A stretch of DNA of 64,000 nucleotides from Candidatus Pelagibacter ubique HIMB140. GTDB taxonomy: Bacteria > Pseudomonadota > Alphaproteobacteria > Pelagibacterales > Pelagibacteraceae. The position numbers and the translations under genes are program-made. Position 1 is the first letter of the stretch; the number at the start of each line of letters is the position of its first letter. The notes below the pieces were generated by a model that made no database searches, was not told where the DNA came from, and saw only the letters and a list, made by a program, of their open reading frames with translations. Location: assembly GCF_025558165.1 (NCBI RefSeq), contig NZ_LAMZ01000001.1:124001-188000 (forward strand), read 5' to 3'. Of the stretch, positions 1 to 9,690 are shown one piece after another.

Positions 1-1627
1 AACCCTCTCTTAGTGCTAATTTTATATCTTTTGCAGTTGCATCATTTTGATAATCAACAAAAGGCTTAGTTTTGCCTAAAGCTTTATCAGACGGTAATAA
101 CCATATATTTCTTTTTGAAATCTCTTGGTCGTTATTAACAGTAATATTTTCAAAATCTGTTTTATTTATATCTAAAAAATCTTTTAGTTTTTCATTTAAG
201 TTTTTAAGTATTTCATCAAGTTTAAAATCACCACAACAAGATCCAACACTTATTTGATCTGAATTATTTTTATTTGGAATAAATATTTTTTTATCCTCAT
301 CAAAAGCAAGTTTGCTACCTGACTGAGTATATAGGTGAACAGCCGGAGTCCATCCACCGGCAACCCCTAAACAATCACATGAAATAGAAATTTTATTTCC
401 GGTTACTGAAGTTCCATCATTTGATAATTTCATTATTGAGACATTGTTTAATCTTTTATAACCAGAGGTATCAACAACTGTATGTTCCCAGTATATTTTT
501 ACACCTGCATCAATAACTCTTTTTTCTAAATTTGTTTCGGATTGCTTTCTAATATCAACTATTGCTTCAACTTTGATACCTTTATCGTTTAATGAAAGTG
601 CACTTTCATATGCACTGTCATTATTTGTAAAAAATACAATCTTCCTACCACAGGCAACACCATAAAAATTACTATATTTTTTAATTGCAGAAGAAAGCAT
701 TATTCCAGGTCTATCATTATTATTAAATACCATCGGTCTTTCCAAAGCACCTGTTGCCAAAATTACCTTCTTTGCTCTTATTTTGAGTAATCTTTGTCTA
801 ATTTTATTTGACTTATCTTTTTTTTCTAAATGATCTGTTAAGTTCTCTCTTGCTAGCAAATAATTATATTGATGGTAGGCAGCAACACTTGTTCTAGTTT
901 TTATTTCTAAATTTTTAATAATTTTAAGTTCTTCAATTTCTTTTTTTAACCATTCAGATGAAATTTTGTTATCAATTTTATTACTTTCATTGTTTTCATA
1001 AATAGTTGATCCTCCCAATTCATTTTTTTCATCTAAAAGTAAAGTTTTGTAGTTATTCTTTGCAGCATTTTTAGCTGCTAGAATTCCAGATATACCTGCA
1101 CCAACAACAAGAACATCACAATGAATATTTCTGTGATCGTAAATGTCAGGATCGTTTGATGTTGGTGATTTCCCCAGTCCTGCTGAGTGTCTTATAAAGT
1201 ATTCATATTTTTCCCAGAAGCTTGCAGGCCACATAAATGTTTTGTAATAAAATCCTGCAGGAAGTAGGGGTGATAAAAAATTATTTATTCCACCAATATC
1301 AAAGTTTACACTTGGCCAGCAATTTTGACTCGATGCCTCCATTCCTTCATATATTTCAACTTCAGTTGCCCTAACATTTGGTTCAGTTCTATTAGTATTG
1401 GGATTGATTTGAACAATTGCATTGGGCTCCTCAGAACCTGATGTCATAATACCTCTTGGTCTATGGTATTTAAAACTTCTACCTACTAAATGAACATTAT
1501 TTGCCAATAAAGCAGAAGCAAGTGTGTCTCCTTTAAATCCATAATAAGTTGTACCATTAAATTTAAACGAAACTCTTGTTGTTTCATCAATATATTGACT
1601 AGATTTAACTCTTAAATTTTCTGACAT
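1..1627 (-). CDS. soxA: Sarcosine oxidase alpha subunit, partial (C-terminal part outside window)
   Basis: Large subunit of heterotetrameric sarcosine oxidase, which demethylates sarcosine to glycine in the cytoplasm and passes the one-carbon unit to tetrahydrofolate. About 542 N-terminal residues are visible and the frame runs off the left edge; family members are about 1000 residues. The start ATG at 1627 begins MSENLRVKSSQ. An N-terminal ferredoxin-like fold follows (VGRSFKYHRPRG), then a dinucleotide-binding glycine motif, VVGAGISGILAA, and a second nucleotide-binding stretch near CGRKIVFFTNND. It lies 5 bases after soxD in the same orientation, as in other soxBDAG operons; soxG would be to the left. 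The C-terminal aminomethyltransferase-like domain cannot be assessed. Confidence 0.95.
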   Translation of the reverse strand, partial: MSENLRVKSSQYIDETTRVSFKFNGTTYYGFKGDTLASALLANNVHLVGRSFKYHRPRGIMTSGSEEPNAIVQINPNTNRTEPNVRATEVEIYEGMEASSQNCWPSVNFDIGGINNFLSPLLPAGFYYKTFMWPASFWEKYEYFIRHSAGLGKSPTSNDPDIYDHRNIHCDVLVVGAGISGILAAKNAAKNNYKTLLLDEKNELGGSTIYENNESNKIDNKISSEWLKKEIEELKIIKNLEIKTRTSVAAYHQYNYLLARENLTDHLEKKDKSNKIRQRLLKIRAKKVILATGALERPMVFNNNDRPGIMLSSAIKKYSNFYGVACGRKIVFFTNNDSAYESALSLNDKGIKVEAIVDIRKQSETNLEKRVIDAGVKIYWEHTVVDTSGYKRLNNVSIMKLSNDGTSVTGNKISISCDCLGVAGGWTPAVHLYTQSGSKLAFDEDKKIFIPNKNNSDQISVGSCCGDFKLDEILKNLNEKLKDFLDINKTDFENITVNNDQEISKRNIWLLPSDKALGKTKPFVDYQNDATAKDIKLALREG

Positions 1628-1632
1628 TTGTT

Positions 1633-1908
1633 TTATATCGAAGGGGGTTTTTCTCCCATTTTATAGATTGCTTTAATCTCATCGTTCGAAGTGTCTCTAA
1701 CCATATTAAACCATTTACGACAACCGTGAGCGTGGTTCCATCTTTCATATTGAACACCTTTAATATTTTTTCTCATAAATAAATATTCTGCCCATTCATC
1801 ATCACTAAGTTCTGTCGGTTGTTTAGGTCTTTCTATATGGGCTTCACCACCAGCTTTAAATTCTTGCTGATCTCTCTCACCACAATATGGACAATTAATA
1901 ACAAACAT
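1633..1908 (-). CDS. soxD: Sarcosine oxidase delta subunit
   Basis: Small zinc-binding subunit of heterotetrameric sarcosine oxidase, 91 residues, normal for the family. The expected ligands are visible: C6 and C9 in a CPYC knuckle, and H59 and C63 in NHAHGC. Its start codon overlaps the soxB stop by one base (TAATG), which suggests translational coupling, and soxA starts 5 bases after its stop. No catalytic residues are expected; the subunit is structural. Confidence 0.95.
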   Translation of the reverse strand: MFVINCPYCGERDQQEFKAGGEAHIERPKQPTELSDDEWAEYLFMRKNIKGVQYERWNHAHGCRKWFNMVRDTSNDEIKAIYKMGEKPPSI

Positions 1909-3161
1909 TAGTGAGCAACTGCTGCAGCACCATGTTCATCAACAAGGTCTCCACTTACAAATCTATTTAAATTAAATGCTGCATTAAGTTTATGTGGCTC
2001 ATCATTAGCAATGGTGTGTGCAAACAAATCTCCTGATCCAGGTGTAGCTTTAAAACCTCCTGTACCCCAACCACAATTAAAATAGAGTCCTTTGATAGAA
2101 GTTTTACTTAATATTGGACTTGCATCAGGACAAATATCCACAATTCCTCCCCACTGTCTTAACATTCTCATGCGACTAAAAATTGGATACAATTCTAAAA
2201 TAGCATTTAGAGTACCTTCAACTATTTTATGACTTCCTTTTTGAGTATATGAAACATAATCATCTGTTCCAGCGCCAATAACTAATTCGCCTTTATCAGA
2301 TTGACTTACGTAAGCGTGCACAGCGTTTGACATAACAACTGTATCAATAATTGGTTTCACCGGTTCTGACACAAGTGCTTGAAGAGGTTTGCTTTCTAGA
2401 GGAAGTCTTATTCCAGCCATATTAGCTATCACACTTGAGTGTCCAGCTGCTACAACTCCAATTTTTTTTGTTTTAATAAATCCTTTTGTTGTTTCTATAC
2501 CTTCAACACTATCACCATTTCTTTTTATACCTTTTACTTCACAATTTTGAATTATATCAACACCCATTTCATCAGCACCTCTAGCATAACCCCAGGCAAC
2601 AGCATCATGTCTTGCTGTACCAGCTCTTCTTTGTAATGTACCACCAAGTACAGGATATCTTATATCTTGAGATGTATTTATAATTGGACAAAACTTTTTA
2701 ACTTCTTCTGTACTCAAATAAACGGCATCAATACCATTTAGTCTATTTGCGTGTGTTCTTCTTTTTAAATCTCTTACATCTTGCAAATTGTGAGCAAGAT
2801 TCATTACACCTCTTTGACTAAACATTACATTGTAGTTTAATTCTTGAGATAATCCCTCCCAAATTTTTAGTGCATGATCATAAAGTCCAGCACTAGCATC
2901 CCATAAATAATTCGATCTAATAATTGTGGTGTTACGACCAGTGTTTCCTCCACCAATCCATCCTTTTTCAACAACGGCAATATTTTTCATATTGTGTTTT
3001 TTTGCTAAATAGTATGCTGTCGCTAAACCATGACCACCTCCACCAACTATGACAGCATCATACTCTTTTTTTGGAGTAGGGTCTTTCCATGCTCTTTGCC
3101 AATTCTCATGGTATGAAAGAGCGTTTTTGATTAACGAAAATACTGAGTATTTATTTCCCAT
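1908..3161 (-). CDS. soxB: Sarcosine oxidase beta subunit
   Basis: FAD- and FMN-dependent catalytic subunit that oxidises sarcosine; 417 residues, full length. The Rossmann motif GGGGHG is at residues 40-45 after a YDAVIV strand. H185, in the segment ARHDAVAWG, lies where this family carries the covalent FMN histidine; I infer that from motif context. C-terminal [16 protein letters not shown] is a typical flavin-binding end. First gene of the minus-strand sox operon. Its 67-bp upstream spacer faces tRNA-Ser and contains a perfect inverted repeat. In SAR11, sarcosine oxidase is part of glycine betaine and methylated-amine use and a source of glycine. Confidence 0.96.
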   Translation of the reverse strand: MGNKYSVFSLIKNALSYHENWQRAWKDPTPKKEYDAVIVGGGGHGLATAYYLAKKHNMKNIAVVEKGWIGGGNTGRNTTIIRSNYLWDASAGLYDHALKIWEGLSQELNYNVMFSQRGVMNLAHNLQDVRDLKRRTHANRLNGIDAVYLSTEEVKKFCPIINTSQDIRYPVLGGTLQRRAGTARHDAVAWGYARGADEMGVDIIQNCEVKGIKRNGDSVEGIETTKGFIKTKKIGVVAAGHSSVIANMAGIRLPLESKPLQALVSEPVKPIIDTVVMSNAVHAYVSQSDKGELVIGAGTDDYVSYTQKGSHKIVEGTLNAILELYPIFSRMRMLRQWGGIVDICPDASPILSKTSIKGLYFNCGWGTGGFKATPGSGDLFAHTIANDEPHKLNAAFNLNRFVSGDLVDEHGAAAVAH

Positions 3162-3186
3162 AATAATTGAATAATTACTTTATAAA

Positions 3187-3202
3187 TATTGAATTTTCAA
3201 TA
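3187..3202. promoter_or_regulatory. Inverted repeat TATTGAA-TT-TTCAATA between soxB and tRNA-Ser
   Basis: Perfect 7-bp arms separated by TT, in the only spacer between divergent soxB and tRNA-Ser(GCT). It overlaps the -35-like TTGAAT that could serve the tRNA gene. It could be an operator for the sox operon. An AT-rich palindrome of this size also arises by chance, so the role is a guess. Confidence 0.3.
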
Positions 3203-3216
3203 AAATCACTTATTAC
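3189..3216 (+). promoter_or_regulatory. Possible promoter of tRNA-Ser(GCT)
   Basis: TTGAAT at 3189-3194 and TATTAC at 3211-3216, 16 bases apart, place a start about 6 bases before the tRNA. Both boxes are partial matches to the sigma-70 consensus in an AT-rich background. Confidence 0.35.
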
Positions 3217-3228
3217 ACAATGTCATAC

Positions 3229-3320
3229 GGAGAGATGGGTGAGAGGCTGAAACCAGTCGTTTGCTAAATGACCGTGCGAGGAAACTTGTACCGAGGGTTC
3301 GAATCCCTCTCTCTCCGCCA
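3229..3320 (+). tRNA. tRNA-Ser (anticodon GCT)
   Basis: 92 nt with acceptor arms GGAGAGA and TCTCTCC, a long class II variable arm, the T-loop GGTTCGAATCC and an encoded CCA end. The anticodon stem GTCGT/ATGAC closes the loop TTGCTAA, giving anticodon GCT (reads AGC/AGU). Its CCA end directly abuts the stop codon of the convergent lytic transglycosylase gene. Confidence 0.96.
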
Positions 3321-5507
3321 CTAATATAAAGGCTGATCTTTAAAAAAATCTTTCATTACTATTGGATTTTGTTCCAGTACATATCTGTACACATTATAAT
3401 TTTCCAATACACGCTGAACATAGTTTCTAGTTTCTCTAAATTTAATTAGCTCAACCCAATCAACATAATTTATTTGTTTTTTTTGTGGATCCTTATTTAA
3501 TTTTTTCCAATATTTAACTCTATTTGGACCAGCATTGTACGCAGCTATTGCAAATGGATAAGCACCATCATATTGCTGAATTAAACCAGCAATATAATGA
3601 GACCCTAAATTTATATTGTACTCTGGATCGGTTGTTAATCGAGATTTTGCATAAGGAAGCTTTGCTTGTTTAGCAACTAATTTTGCTGTGTAAGGCATTA
3701 ATTGCATTAACCCTTTTGCACCTGCATGACTATTTGCTTTTAAGTCAAATTCACTTTCTTGTCTTATAATTGATAAAATTAATGCACTTTCAGGAATCTT
3801 TCTTCCATTAATGTATTTAGGTGTGCTTATTAATGGATAATTGTATTTGTTGTGAAATCTTTTTTGATAAGAGGCAATTTTTGATACTTGTATTGCAAAA
3901 TCATATCTACTGATACTTGTAGCAAGTTCAGCAGCTAAAAGTTCACTGCCTTCAGAAACGCTATCATTAGCAAGATGTCTTAAGATAAATTTTGTATACT
4001 TGTCTTTCTTTAACTCATGTAAAAGATGTGTGATTTTTACTAATTCTTTATTAAAAAAAGCTTTTCTGTATTCATCTTCAACCAACATTGTTTTATCAAG
4101 TTCAAATTTTGCATTAGGATTAATTTTTAAAAATGCTAGTTGTCCGTAATATGTAGTTAAATATTTTGTAGCCTCTTTATACCATTTTTCCGATTGATCC
4201 TTATCTTTAAGTTTTTCATATGATCTACCTAACCAATATGCGCCCCTAGAAACACTTATTGGATAATTAACATTATCAAAAAAGTTTTTAAAATGATCTT
4301 TAGCAAGAAGTGGATCATTTAAAAAACTTAGTGCTATCCAACCACTCATCCATTCTGCCTCTGCAAATTCAGACCCTTCAGACATTCCGTGATTGCTACT
4401 AATTTTATAAGCTAGTTCATATTGTTTTTTATAAATTAACTTTCGAGATATAATTTCTCTTTCTTTCCACCATTTGTCAGGTCTAACTAAATAATCTTTA
4501 TCATTTCTTATCTTGAGTAAAATTTCAGTAGAAGACTCCAATCGTCCTTTTTTTCTCCTCCACTTTAAACGATCATAGTTTAATCCAGCATCATTTTTAA
4601 ATTTATTTGGAACATTTTTGATTGCTTGATCTACCCCATATCCTTTGGTCATCAAAATATGTCTTGCAGTATAGAGCAATTCATAGTCTTTAGGTAAATA
4701 TCTGATTAATCTTTTTAAATCCCAATGATCACTATTCCATGCTAGATGATCAGCTCTTTTAATATAGTCATTTGCATCAAGATATTTTTTGTATTTTTTT
4801 CTGAAAAACCTCAACTCACTTTTTGATAAATCTGCGGAAATCCATCCATTTTTAATCAGAGCAATACCTTTTGCTTTATCTCCTGATAAAATATGACTTT
4901 CACCTAAAATCATCTTACCATATCCACTTAAAGGTTCATTTTTTGAAAACCAATTAATTATTTTTCTTGGAGAAACTCTTTCTGTCGAAAGTTTATGCTC
5001 AGCCAAATATCTCAATCTATCTATTCTTGGATAATCTGAATTTTCCTCAATAAAAACTTGGTAATCAAAAAATGACTCTTGATTACCTGTTGTTAACAAA
5101 TATCTCCACTTTATAAAATTATATATAGATCTATCTTTAGCTTTTTTTGAGATTTTAACTGCAGATTTCCACTGGCCCTTTTGCATCTCGCCAATAGCTT
5201 TTTTTGCAATCCCAAAATCTTTTTTATTATAAAATTTAGAAATTTTTACTGTTTCTGAGTTGATTAACCCACTTATAACTGGCTTTTTTTTAGGTAAAAG
5301 AAAACTAAGTTTAGTTTCTTTTTTAGTTACCTTTTTCTCAACTATAACTTTTGACGGTTTTTTTAGAGGTTTGATTGTATTTAATATTATTTTTTTGTTT
5401 AATTCTTCAGAGGATAGTGAGGGTTTTTTTAAAGGTACTATCTGTGCCCAACTGAAATTAAAGCTAATCAAGGAAGTTATTATTAAAAATAATAATTTTT
5501 TAATCAT
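3321..5507 (-). CDS. slt: Soluble lytic murein transglycosylase (Slt70-like)
   Basis: Periplasmic enzyme that cleaves peptidoglycan glycan strands with formation of 1,6-anhydromuramic acid. 728 residues: Sec signal MIKKLLFLIITSLISFNFSWA, a low-complexity proline/lysine segment with repeated PLKKPS-type units (about 25-75), a long alpha-helical region like the Slt70 superhelix, and a C-terminal GH23 SLT domain from about residue 575. The catalytic glutamate is E584 in RQESEF, followed by GAKGLMQLMP and AIAAYNAG. Single gene on the minus strand, divergent from dapA. The stop touches the end of tRNA-Ser. The symbol reflects the family only. Confidence 0.92.
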   Translation of the reverse strand: MIKKLLFLIITSLISFNFSWAQIVPLKKPSLSSEELNKKIILNTIKPLKKPSKVIVEKKVTKKETKLSFLLPKKKPVISGLINSETVKISKFYNKKDFGIAKKAIGEMQKGQWKSAVKISKKAKDRSIYNFIKWRYLLTTGNQESFFDYQVFIEENSDYPRIDRLRYLAEHKLSTERVSPRKIINWFSKNEPLSGYGKMILGESHILSGDKAKGIALIKNGWISADLSKSELRFFRKKYKKYLDANDYIKRADHLAWNSDHWDLKRLIRYLPKDYELLYTARHILMTKGYGVDQAIKNVPNKFKNDAGLNYDRLKWRRKKGRLESSTEILLKIRNDKDYLVRPDKWWKEREIISRKLIYKKQYELAYKISSNHGMSEGSEFAEAEWMSGWIALSFLNDPLLAKDHFKNFFDNVNYPISVSRGAYWLGRSYEKLKDKDQSEKWYKEATKYLTTYYGQLAFLKINPNAKFELDKTMLVEDEYRKAFFNKELVKITHLLHELKKDKYTKFILRHLANDSVSEGSELLAAELATSISRYDFAIQVSKIASYQKRFHNKYNYPLISTPKYINGRKIPESALILSIIRQESEFDLKANSHAGAKGLMQLMPYTAKLVAKQAKLPYAKSRLTTDPEYNINLGSHYIAGLIQQYDGAYPFAIAAYNAGPNRVKYWKKLNKDPQKKQINYVDWVELIKFRETRNYVQRVLENYNVYRYVLEQNPIVMKDFFKDQPLY

Positions 5508-5550
5508 AATCTTTTGGTATATGAATCTTTAAACTATGTTATAAGTATTT

Positions 5551-6426
5551 ATGTTCAAAGGATCAAATGTTGCTTTAATTACGCCGTTTAAAAACAATCT
5601 CTTAGATGAGGAGGCATATATTAAATTAATACATTTTCATATTGAAAATGGAACTAGTGGGCTTGTACCTGCTGGTACAACTGGAGAATCTCCAACTTTA
5701 AGTCATGATGAACATCAAAAAGTAATTGATCTATGCATAAAAGAAAGTAATGGAAAAATTCCAGTTATAGCTGGAACAGGTTCAAATTCTACTGAGGAAG
5801 CTATTTCTTTAACTTCACACGCTGAAAAAGCAGGTGCTAATGGTGCGCTAATCGTAACTCCTTATTATAATAAACCTACTCAAGAAGGTTTGTACCAGCA
5901 TTATAAAGCTATAAATGACAAATGTGGGATACCAATAATAATTTATAATATTCCGGGTAGATCAGTTATTGATATGAATGTTGATACGATGGCAAGACTG
6001 TTCGAGTTGAAAAACATAGTTGGTGTAAAAGATGCCACTGGTGATTTGGACAGGGTTGATCAACAGTTAAAAAAAATGGGTAAAGAATTTGTTCAATTGA
6101 CTGGTAATGATGACAATGCGCTAGAATTTAATAAAAGAGGTGGAGTAGGTGCAATAAGTGTAACAGCAAACATAGCACCAAAACTTTGTTCAGATTTTCA
6201 AAAATTTTCTAAATCTGAAAATGATATTAGTGAAGCTGAAAAATTAGATAAAATTTTACAGCCAATTCATCATTCAATGTTTGTTGAAAGTAATCCTAGT
6301 CCAGTAAAATATGCTGCTAAATTATTAAATCTGTGCGAAGATGATGTTAGATTGCCTCTGGTAAAAGTTACTGAACAAACTAAGGAAATTGTTAAAAAGT
6401 CCCTTCAGTCAGCAAAATTGATTTAA
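5551..6426 (+). CDS. dapA: 4-hydroxy-tetrahydrodipicolinate synthase
   Basis: Condenses pyruvate with aspartate semialdehyde, the first committed step of lysine and diaminopimelate synthesis. 291 residues, full length. Active-site features: T43/T44 in AGTTGES, Y132 in IYNIPGR, R137, and the Schiff-base lysine K160 in VGVKDATGD. It opens a ten-gene plus-strand run and overlaps smpB by one base (TAATG). Its substrate comes from the aspartate pathway, to which hom in this window also belongs. Confidence 0.97.
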   Translation: MFKGSNVALITPFKNNLLDEEAYIKLIHFHIENGTSGLVPAGTTGESPTLSHDEHQKVIDLCIKESNGKIPVIAGTGSNSTEEAISLTSHAEKAGANGALIVTPYYNKPTQEGLYQHYKAINDKCGIPIIIYNIPGRSVIDMNVDTMARLFELKNIVGVKDATGDLDRVDQQLKKMGKEFVQLTGNDDNALEFNKRGGVGAISVTANIAPKLCSDFQKFSKSENDISEAEKLDKILQPIHHSMFVESNPSPVKYAAKLLNLCEDDVRLPLVKVTEQTKEIVKKSLQSAKLI

Positions 6427-6896
6427 TGAACAAAAAAACCAATTCTGGTTTAAAAATAATTTGTTTAAATAGGAAAGCTAGTTTTAATTATTTTTTTGAA
6501 GATATTTTAGAAGCAGGAATTGTTCTTAAAGGTTCTGAAATTAAATCAGTAAGAGATGGAAAAGTTAATATAGCAGATTCTTATGCAGTTGAAAAAAAAG
6601 GAGAAATAATTTTAATTAATTCTCACATTTCACCTTACAAACAAGCAAGTTATTCCAATCATAACCCAACCGATGAAAGAAAGTTACTGCTTAATAAAAG
6701 AGAAATAAATAAATTAATTGGAAAAATGCAAAGAGATGGATTTACTATTGTTCCAACAAAAATGTATTTTAAAAAAGGGAAGGCTAAAATTGAATTAGCA
6801 GTTGCTAAAGGAAAGAAGCAATACGATAAAAGAGCAACAAAAAAAAGTAGGGACTGGAACCGTGAAAAGGCGAGATATATTAGAAAATCAAGCTAA
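6426..6896 (+). CDS. smpB: SsrA-binding protein (trans-translation factor)
   Basis: Binds tmRNA and delivers it to stalled ribosomes. 156 residues; the SmpB barrel is recognisable in [24 protein letters not shown] and LINSHISPY, and the basic tail ends with [18 protein letters not shown]. The start codon overlaps the dapA stop. The dapA-smpB pairing is common in alphaproteobacteria. No tmRNA gene is in this window. Confidence 0.97.
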   Translation: MNKKTNSGLKIICLNRKASFNYFFEDILEAGIVLKGSEIKSVRDGKVNIADSYAVEKKGEIILINSHISPYKQASYSNHNPTDERKLLLNKREINKLIGKMQRDGFTIVPTKMYFKKGKAKIELAVAKGKKQYDKRATKKSRDWNREKARYIRKSS

Positions 6897-7380
6897 AATT
6901 GTTTACTTAGGTATTGGCTCTAATTTAGGGGACAGAAAAAAAAATATAGAAATTGCAAAATCTCACTTAAGCGAAAATAATCTGGATTTTTTATCTATCT
7001 CAAGTTTTTATGAAACACTTTCATGGCCGGACCCCAAAAAACCTAAATTTTTAAATGTAGTTATCAAGGCAAAGTTTTGTTTTGATCCAGAAAGTCTTCT
7101 TAAAATATGTAAGAAAATTGAAATTTTATTAGGAAGAAAAAAGAGTAAAAAAAATGATCCTCGAGTTTGTGATATTGACATAATCGACTTTCATAAAAAG
7201 GTTTTAAAAATAAAAAACAAATTAACTTTGCCCCATAAGCTTATGCACAAAAGAAATTTTGTACTTATCCCTTTTTTTGAAATTCAAAAAAAATGGCATC
7301 ATCCAATTATTAAAAAAGATATTAAAAGCTTGATTTCTTCACTCCCTGAAGCAGACATTAGGTCTATTAAACAAATTTAA
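6862..7380 (+). CDS. folK: 2-amino-4-hydroxy-6-hydroxymethyldihydropteridine pyrophosphokinase
   Basis: Transfers pyrophosphate from ATP to the pterin in folate synthesis. HPPK motifs: [11 protein letters not shown] near the N-terminus, [24 protein letters not shown], and [18 protein letters not shown]. The frame is open from a TTG at 6802, but that would place 95 bases inside smpB. GTG at 6862, preceded by AGGG about 9 bases upstream, gives a 172-residue protein of normal length whose domain begins 13 residues in, so I chose it. It overlaps the smpB end by 35 bases. Confidence 0.9.
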   Translation: MKRRDILENQAKIVYLGIGSNLGDRKKNIEIAKSHLSENNLDFLSISSFYETLSWPDPKKPKFLNVVIKAKFCFDPESLLKICKKIEILLGRKKSKKNDPRVCDIDIIDFHKKVLKIKNKLTLPHKLMHKRNFVLIPFFEIQKKWHHPIIKKDIKSLISSLPEADIRSIKQI

Positions 7381-7400
7381 ATTAATGTTATAATAAAGTT

Positions 7401-9146
7401 ATGCTGAATTCTAATGAACTAATTAATAAAGTTAAAAATTATAATAAATTTTTAAATCCTGAAAAATTAGATAAAGCTTATAATTTTGCTGTAAAGGCCC
7501 ATAAGAGTCAAAAGAGAGCTTCTGGTGATCCTTACTCTGTACATCCAATTGAAGTTGCAAATATTTTAACGGAGTTAAAATTAGACAGTGCCACAATTGC
7601 TACTGGGTTGTTACATGATACTATTGAAGATACCTTTGCAACCTACGAAACAATAAAAGCTGAATTTGGTGATGAGGTTGCTGATCTTGTAGATGGTGTT
7701 ACTAAAATATCTGTTTTTGAAAATACAGCTGGATCAAATTCTAAAGTAGAAAACTTTAGAAAATTAATTTTAGCAACATCAAAAGATATTAGAGTTTTGT
7801 TAGTAAAAATTGCAGACAGATTACATAACATGAGAACGATTAAAGCAATTACAAAAGAGGAAAAAAGACAAAGGATTGCACAAGAAACAATGGAAATTTA
7901 TGCTCCACTGGCAGATAGAATGGGCATGCACAGAATACGTGATGAGCTTGAAGATTTGTCATTTGAAATTTTAAATTATGATGCGAGGAAATTAATAAAA
8001 AAAAGACTTGATGAAATAAAATTAGATAGAAAAGATATTTTTGAAGAACAATCATATGAACTTAGCGAAATATTGAATGATCATAGAATTAATGCTGAAA
8101 TATATGGAAGAGAAAAAACTCCATTTTCAATATGGAGAAAAGTTCAAAAAAAAAGAGTTTCTTTAGAGCAGATAACAGACATCATTGGCTTTAGAATTAT
8201 ATTAGATACTATTGATGACTGTTATAAAACTCTTGGTATATTTCATAAGAAATGGAACTGTATTCCTGGCAAATTTAAAGATTACATCTCTTCACCCAAA
8301 ATAAATGGATATAAGTCAATTCATACTTCTGTTATTGGTTCAAATAAAAAGCCTATAGAGATTCAAATTAGAACAAAAGAAATGCATGACTTTGCACAAA
8401 GAGGTGTTGCATCGCATTGGCAGTATAAATCTTCTGAAAAATTTAATTCATTAAGTTGGAAAGAGTATGATTGGTTAAAAGATTTGGTTGAAATTATTGA
8501 AAAAAACGAAAATCCTGAGGACTCGTATGAGTATACAAAGCTTCAAATGTTTCAGGAAAATGTCTTTTGCTTTACACCAAAAGGATCTGTAATTAAATTA
8601 CCAAAAGATGCAACAGCAATCGATTTTGCTTATGCTGTTCACACTAAAATTGGTAATTCTGCAATTGGATGTGAAGTAAATGGAAATAACAGTGAATTAC
8701 AAACAATATTAAGAAATGGTGATAGGGTTAACATTCTCACATCTAAAAATAGTTCACCATCTTTGCATTGGATACCTGCTACCAAAACAGGTAAAGCAAG
8801 AGCTGCTATTAGAAGATATTGGCATGATAAAGGTGAGCAAAAAGAGGAAAAAACAAAAAAATATAACACTACACTATGGATTTCACTACCAGATAAACCT
8901 GGTCAACTTGGTGATATAAGTTCTTTAATTGGAAGTCATAAACTTAACATTTCTAATTTAGAGATGGCAGGTAAAAACCCAAATTATATTAATTTTAAAT
9001 TTAGATTAATAATTAGAAATCTTAAGAATTTTACAAATTTTATTGCAGAGCTAAAGCAAAAAGGTATAAAATTTAAGATAATTAGACACGAAGAAAAAAG
9101 AAATGCTTTCACTCAAAAAATCCTTAAATATTTTAAAAAAGACTGA
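7401..9146 (+). CDS. spoT: Bifunctional (p)ppGpp synthetase/hydrolase (compact RSH protein)
   Basis: Stringent-response enzyme. Order: HD hydrolase domain (H48, H72-D73, E76-D77 in LLHDTIEDT), a RelA/SpoT synthetase domain with FKDYISSPKINGYKSIHT and EIQIRTKEMHDFAQRG, a TGS domain from about residue 387, and an ACT-like domain at about 490-565. Both catalytic halves look intact. At 581 residues it is well short of the 700-750 usual for SpoT/Rel: the helical and conserved-cysteine (zinc-finger) part between TGS and ACT is nearly gone. It is followed by pyrE with a 44-base overlap. The rpoZ gene often found just before spoT is not here. Confidence 0.93.
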   Translation: MLNSNELINKVKNYNKFLNPEKLDKAYNFAVKAHKSQKRASGDPYSVHPIEVANILTELKLDSATIATGLLHDTIEDTFATYETIKAEFGDEVADLVDGVTKISVFENTAGSNSKVENFRKLILATSKDIRVLLVKIADRLHNMRTIKAITKEEKRQRIAQETMEIYAPLADRMGMHRIRDELEDLSFEILNYDARKLIKKRLDEIKLDRKDIFEEQSYELSEILNDHRINAEIYGREKTPFSIWRKVQKKRVSLEQITDIIGFRIILDTIDDCYKTLGIFHKKWNCIPGKFKDYISSPKINGYKSIHTSVIGSNKKPIEIQIRTKEMHDFAQRGVASHWQYKSSEKFNSLSWKEYDWLKDLVEIIEKNENPEDSYEYTKLQMFQENVFCFTPKGSVIKLPKDATAIDFAYAVHTKIGNSAIGCEVNGNNSELQTILRNGDRVNILTSKNSSPSLHWIPATKTGKARAAIRRYWHDKGEQKEEKTKKYNTTLWISLPDKPGQLGDISSLIGSHKLNISNLEMAGKNPNYINFKFRLIIRNLKNFTNFIAELKQKGIKFKIIRHEEKRNAFTQKILKYFKKD

Positions 9147-9690
9147 TGCGTTATTAGAAGGACATTTTGTTTTATCCTCAGGACTACACTCTCCAAAGTA
9201 TATTCAATGTGCTAAACTTTTAAGCTTTCCTAATTTAGCTGACAAAATTTGCAAATCATTAGCAAATAAAATTAAAAAAAATTTTAAAAAAATAGATTTA
9301 ATACTTGCTCCTGCAATGGGTGGTGTGATCATAGGTTATGAAATTGGTAAAATTTTAAAAAAAGAAACAATTTTTTGTGAAAGGGTGAATGGAAAATTTA
9401 CTCTCAGAAGAGGTTTTAGTATAAAAAAGGGAGCAAATGTTTTGATTATAGAAGATGTTATTACGACTGGTAAATCCAGTTTGGAATGTGTGAAACTAAT
9501 TAAAAAATCAAACGCAAAACTTGTTGGATTTGCCTCTATAATTGACAGATCAACAAAAAAATCTTTGAAGATAAAAAATAAAATTGTTTCTCATTTAAAA
9601 ATAGATGTGCCTAGCTATAACCTTAAAAATATACCTAAATCTCTAAAATCAATTCCCATTACCACTCCAGGAAGTAGATTTATTAAGTGA
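9103..9690 (+). CDS. pyrE: Orotate phosphoribosyltransferase
   Basis: Joins orotate to PRPP to make OMP in pyrimidine synthesis. 195 residues. The substrate region GHFVLSSGLHSPKYIQ is near the N-terminus and the PRPP-binding motif VLIIEDVITTGKS lies at about 112-124. ATG 9103 lies inside the end of spoT (44-base overlap); no later methionine leaves the GHFVLSSG region intact, so the overlap is probably real. The spoT-pyrE-pdxJ-acpS order is conserved in alphaproteobacteria. Confidence 0.95.
   Translation: MLSLKKSLNILKKTDALLEGHFVLSSGLHSPKYIQCAKLLSFPNLADKICKSLANKIKKNFKKIDLILAPAMGGVIIGYEIGKILKKETIFCERVNGKFTLRRGFSIKKGANVLIIEDVITTGKSSLECVKLIKKSNAKLVGFASIIDRSTKKSLKIKNKIVSHLKIDVPSYNLKNIPKSLKSIPITTPGSRFIK

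Noticed and set aside
72..257. 61-residue plus-strand ORF
   Set aside because: It lies antisense inside soxA and has phenylalanine/serine-rich composition typical of antisense frames in AT-rich genes.
5260..5532. 90-residue plus-strand ORF opposite the slt gene start
   Set aside because: Hydrophobic by antisense composition only; the slt protein has clear motifs on the other strand.
6802..6861. Upstream TTG start for folK
   Set aside because: It would place 20 extra residues inside smpB with no resemblance to the family N-terminus; the GTG at 6862 fits length and motif better.
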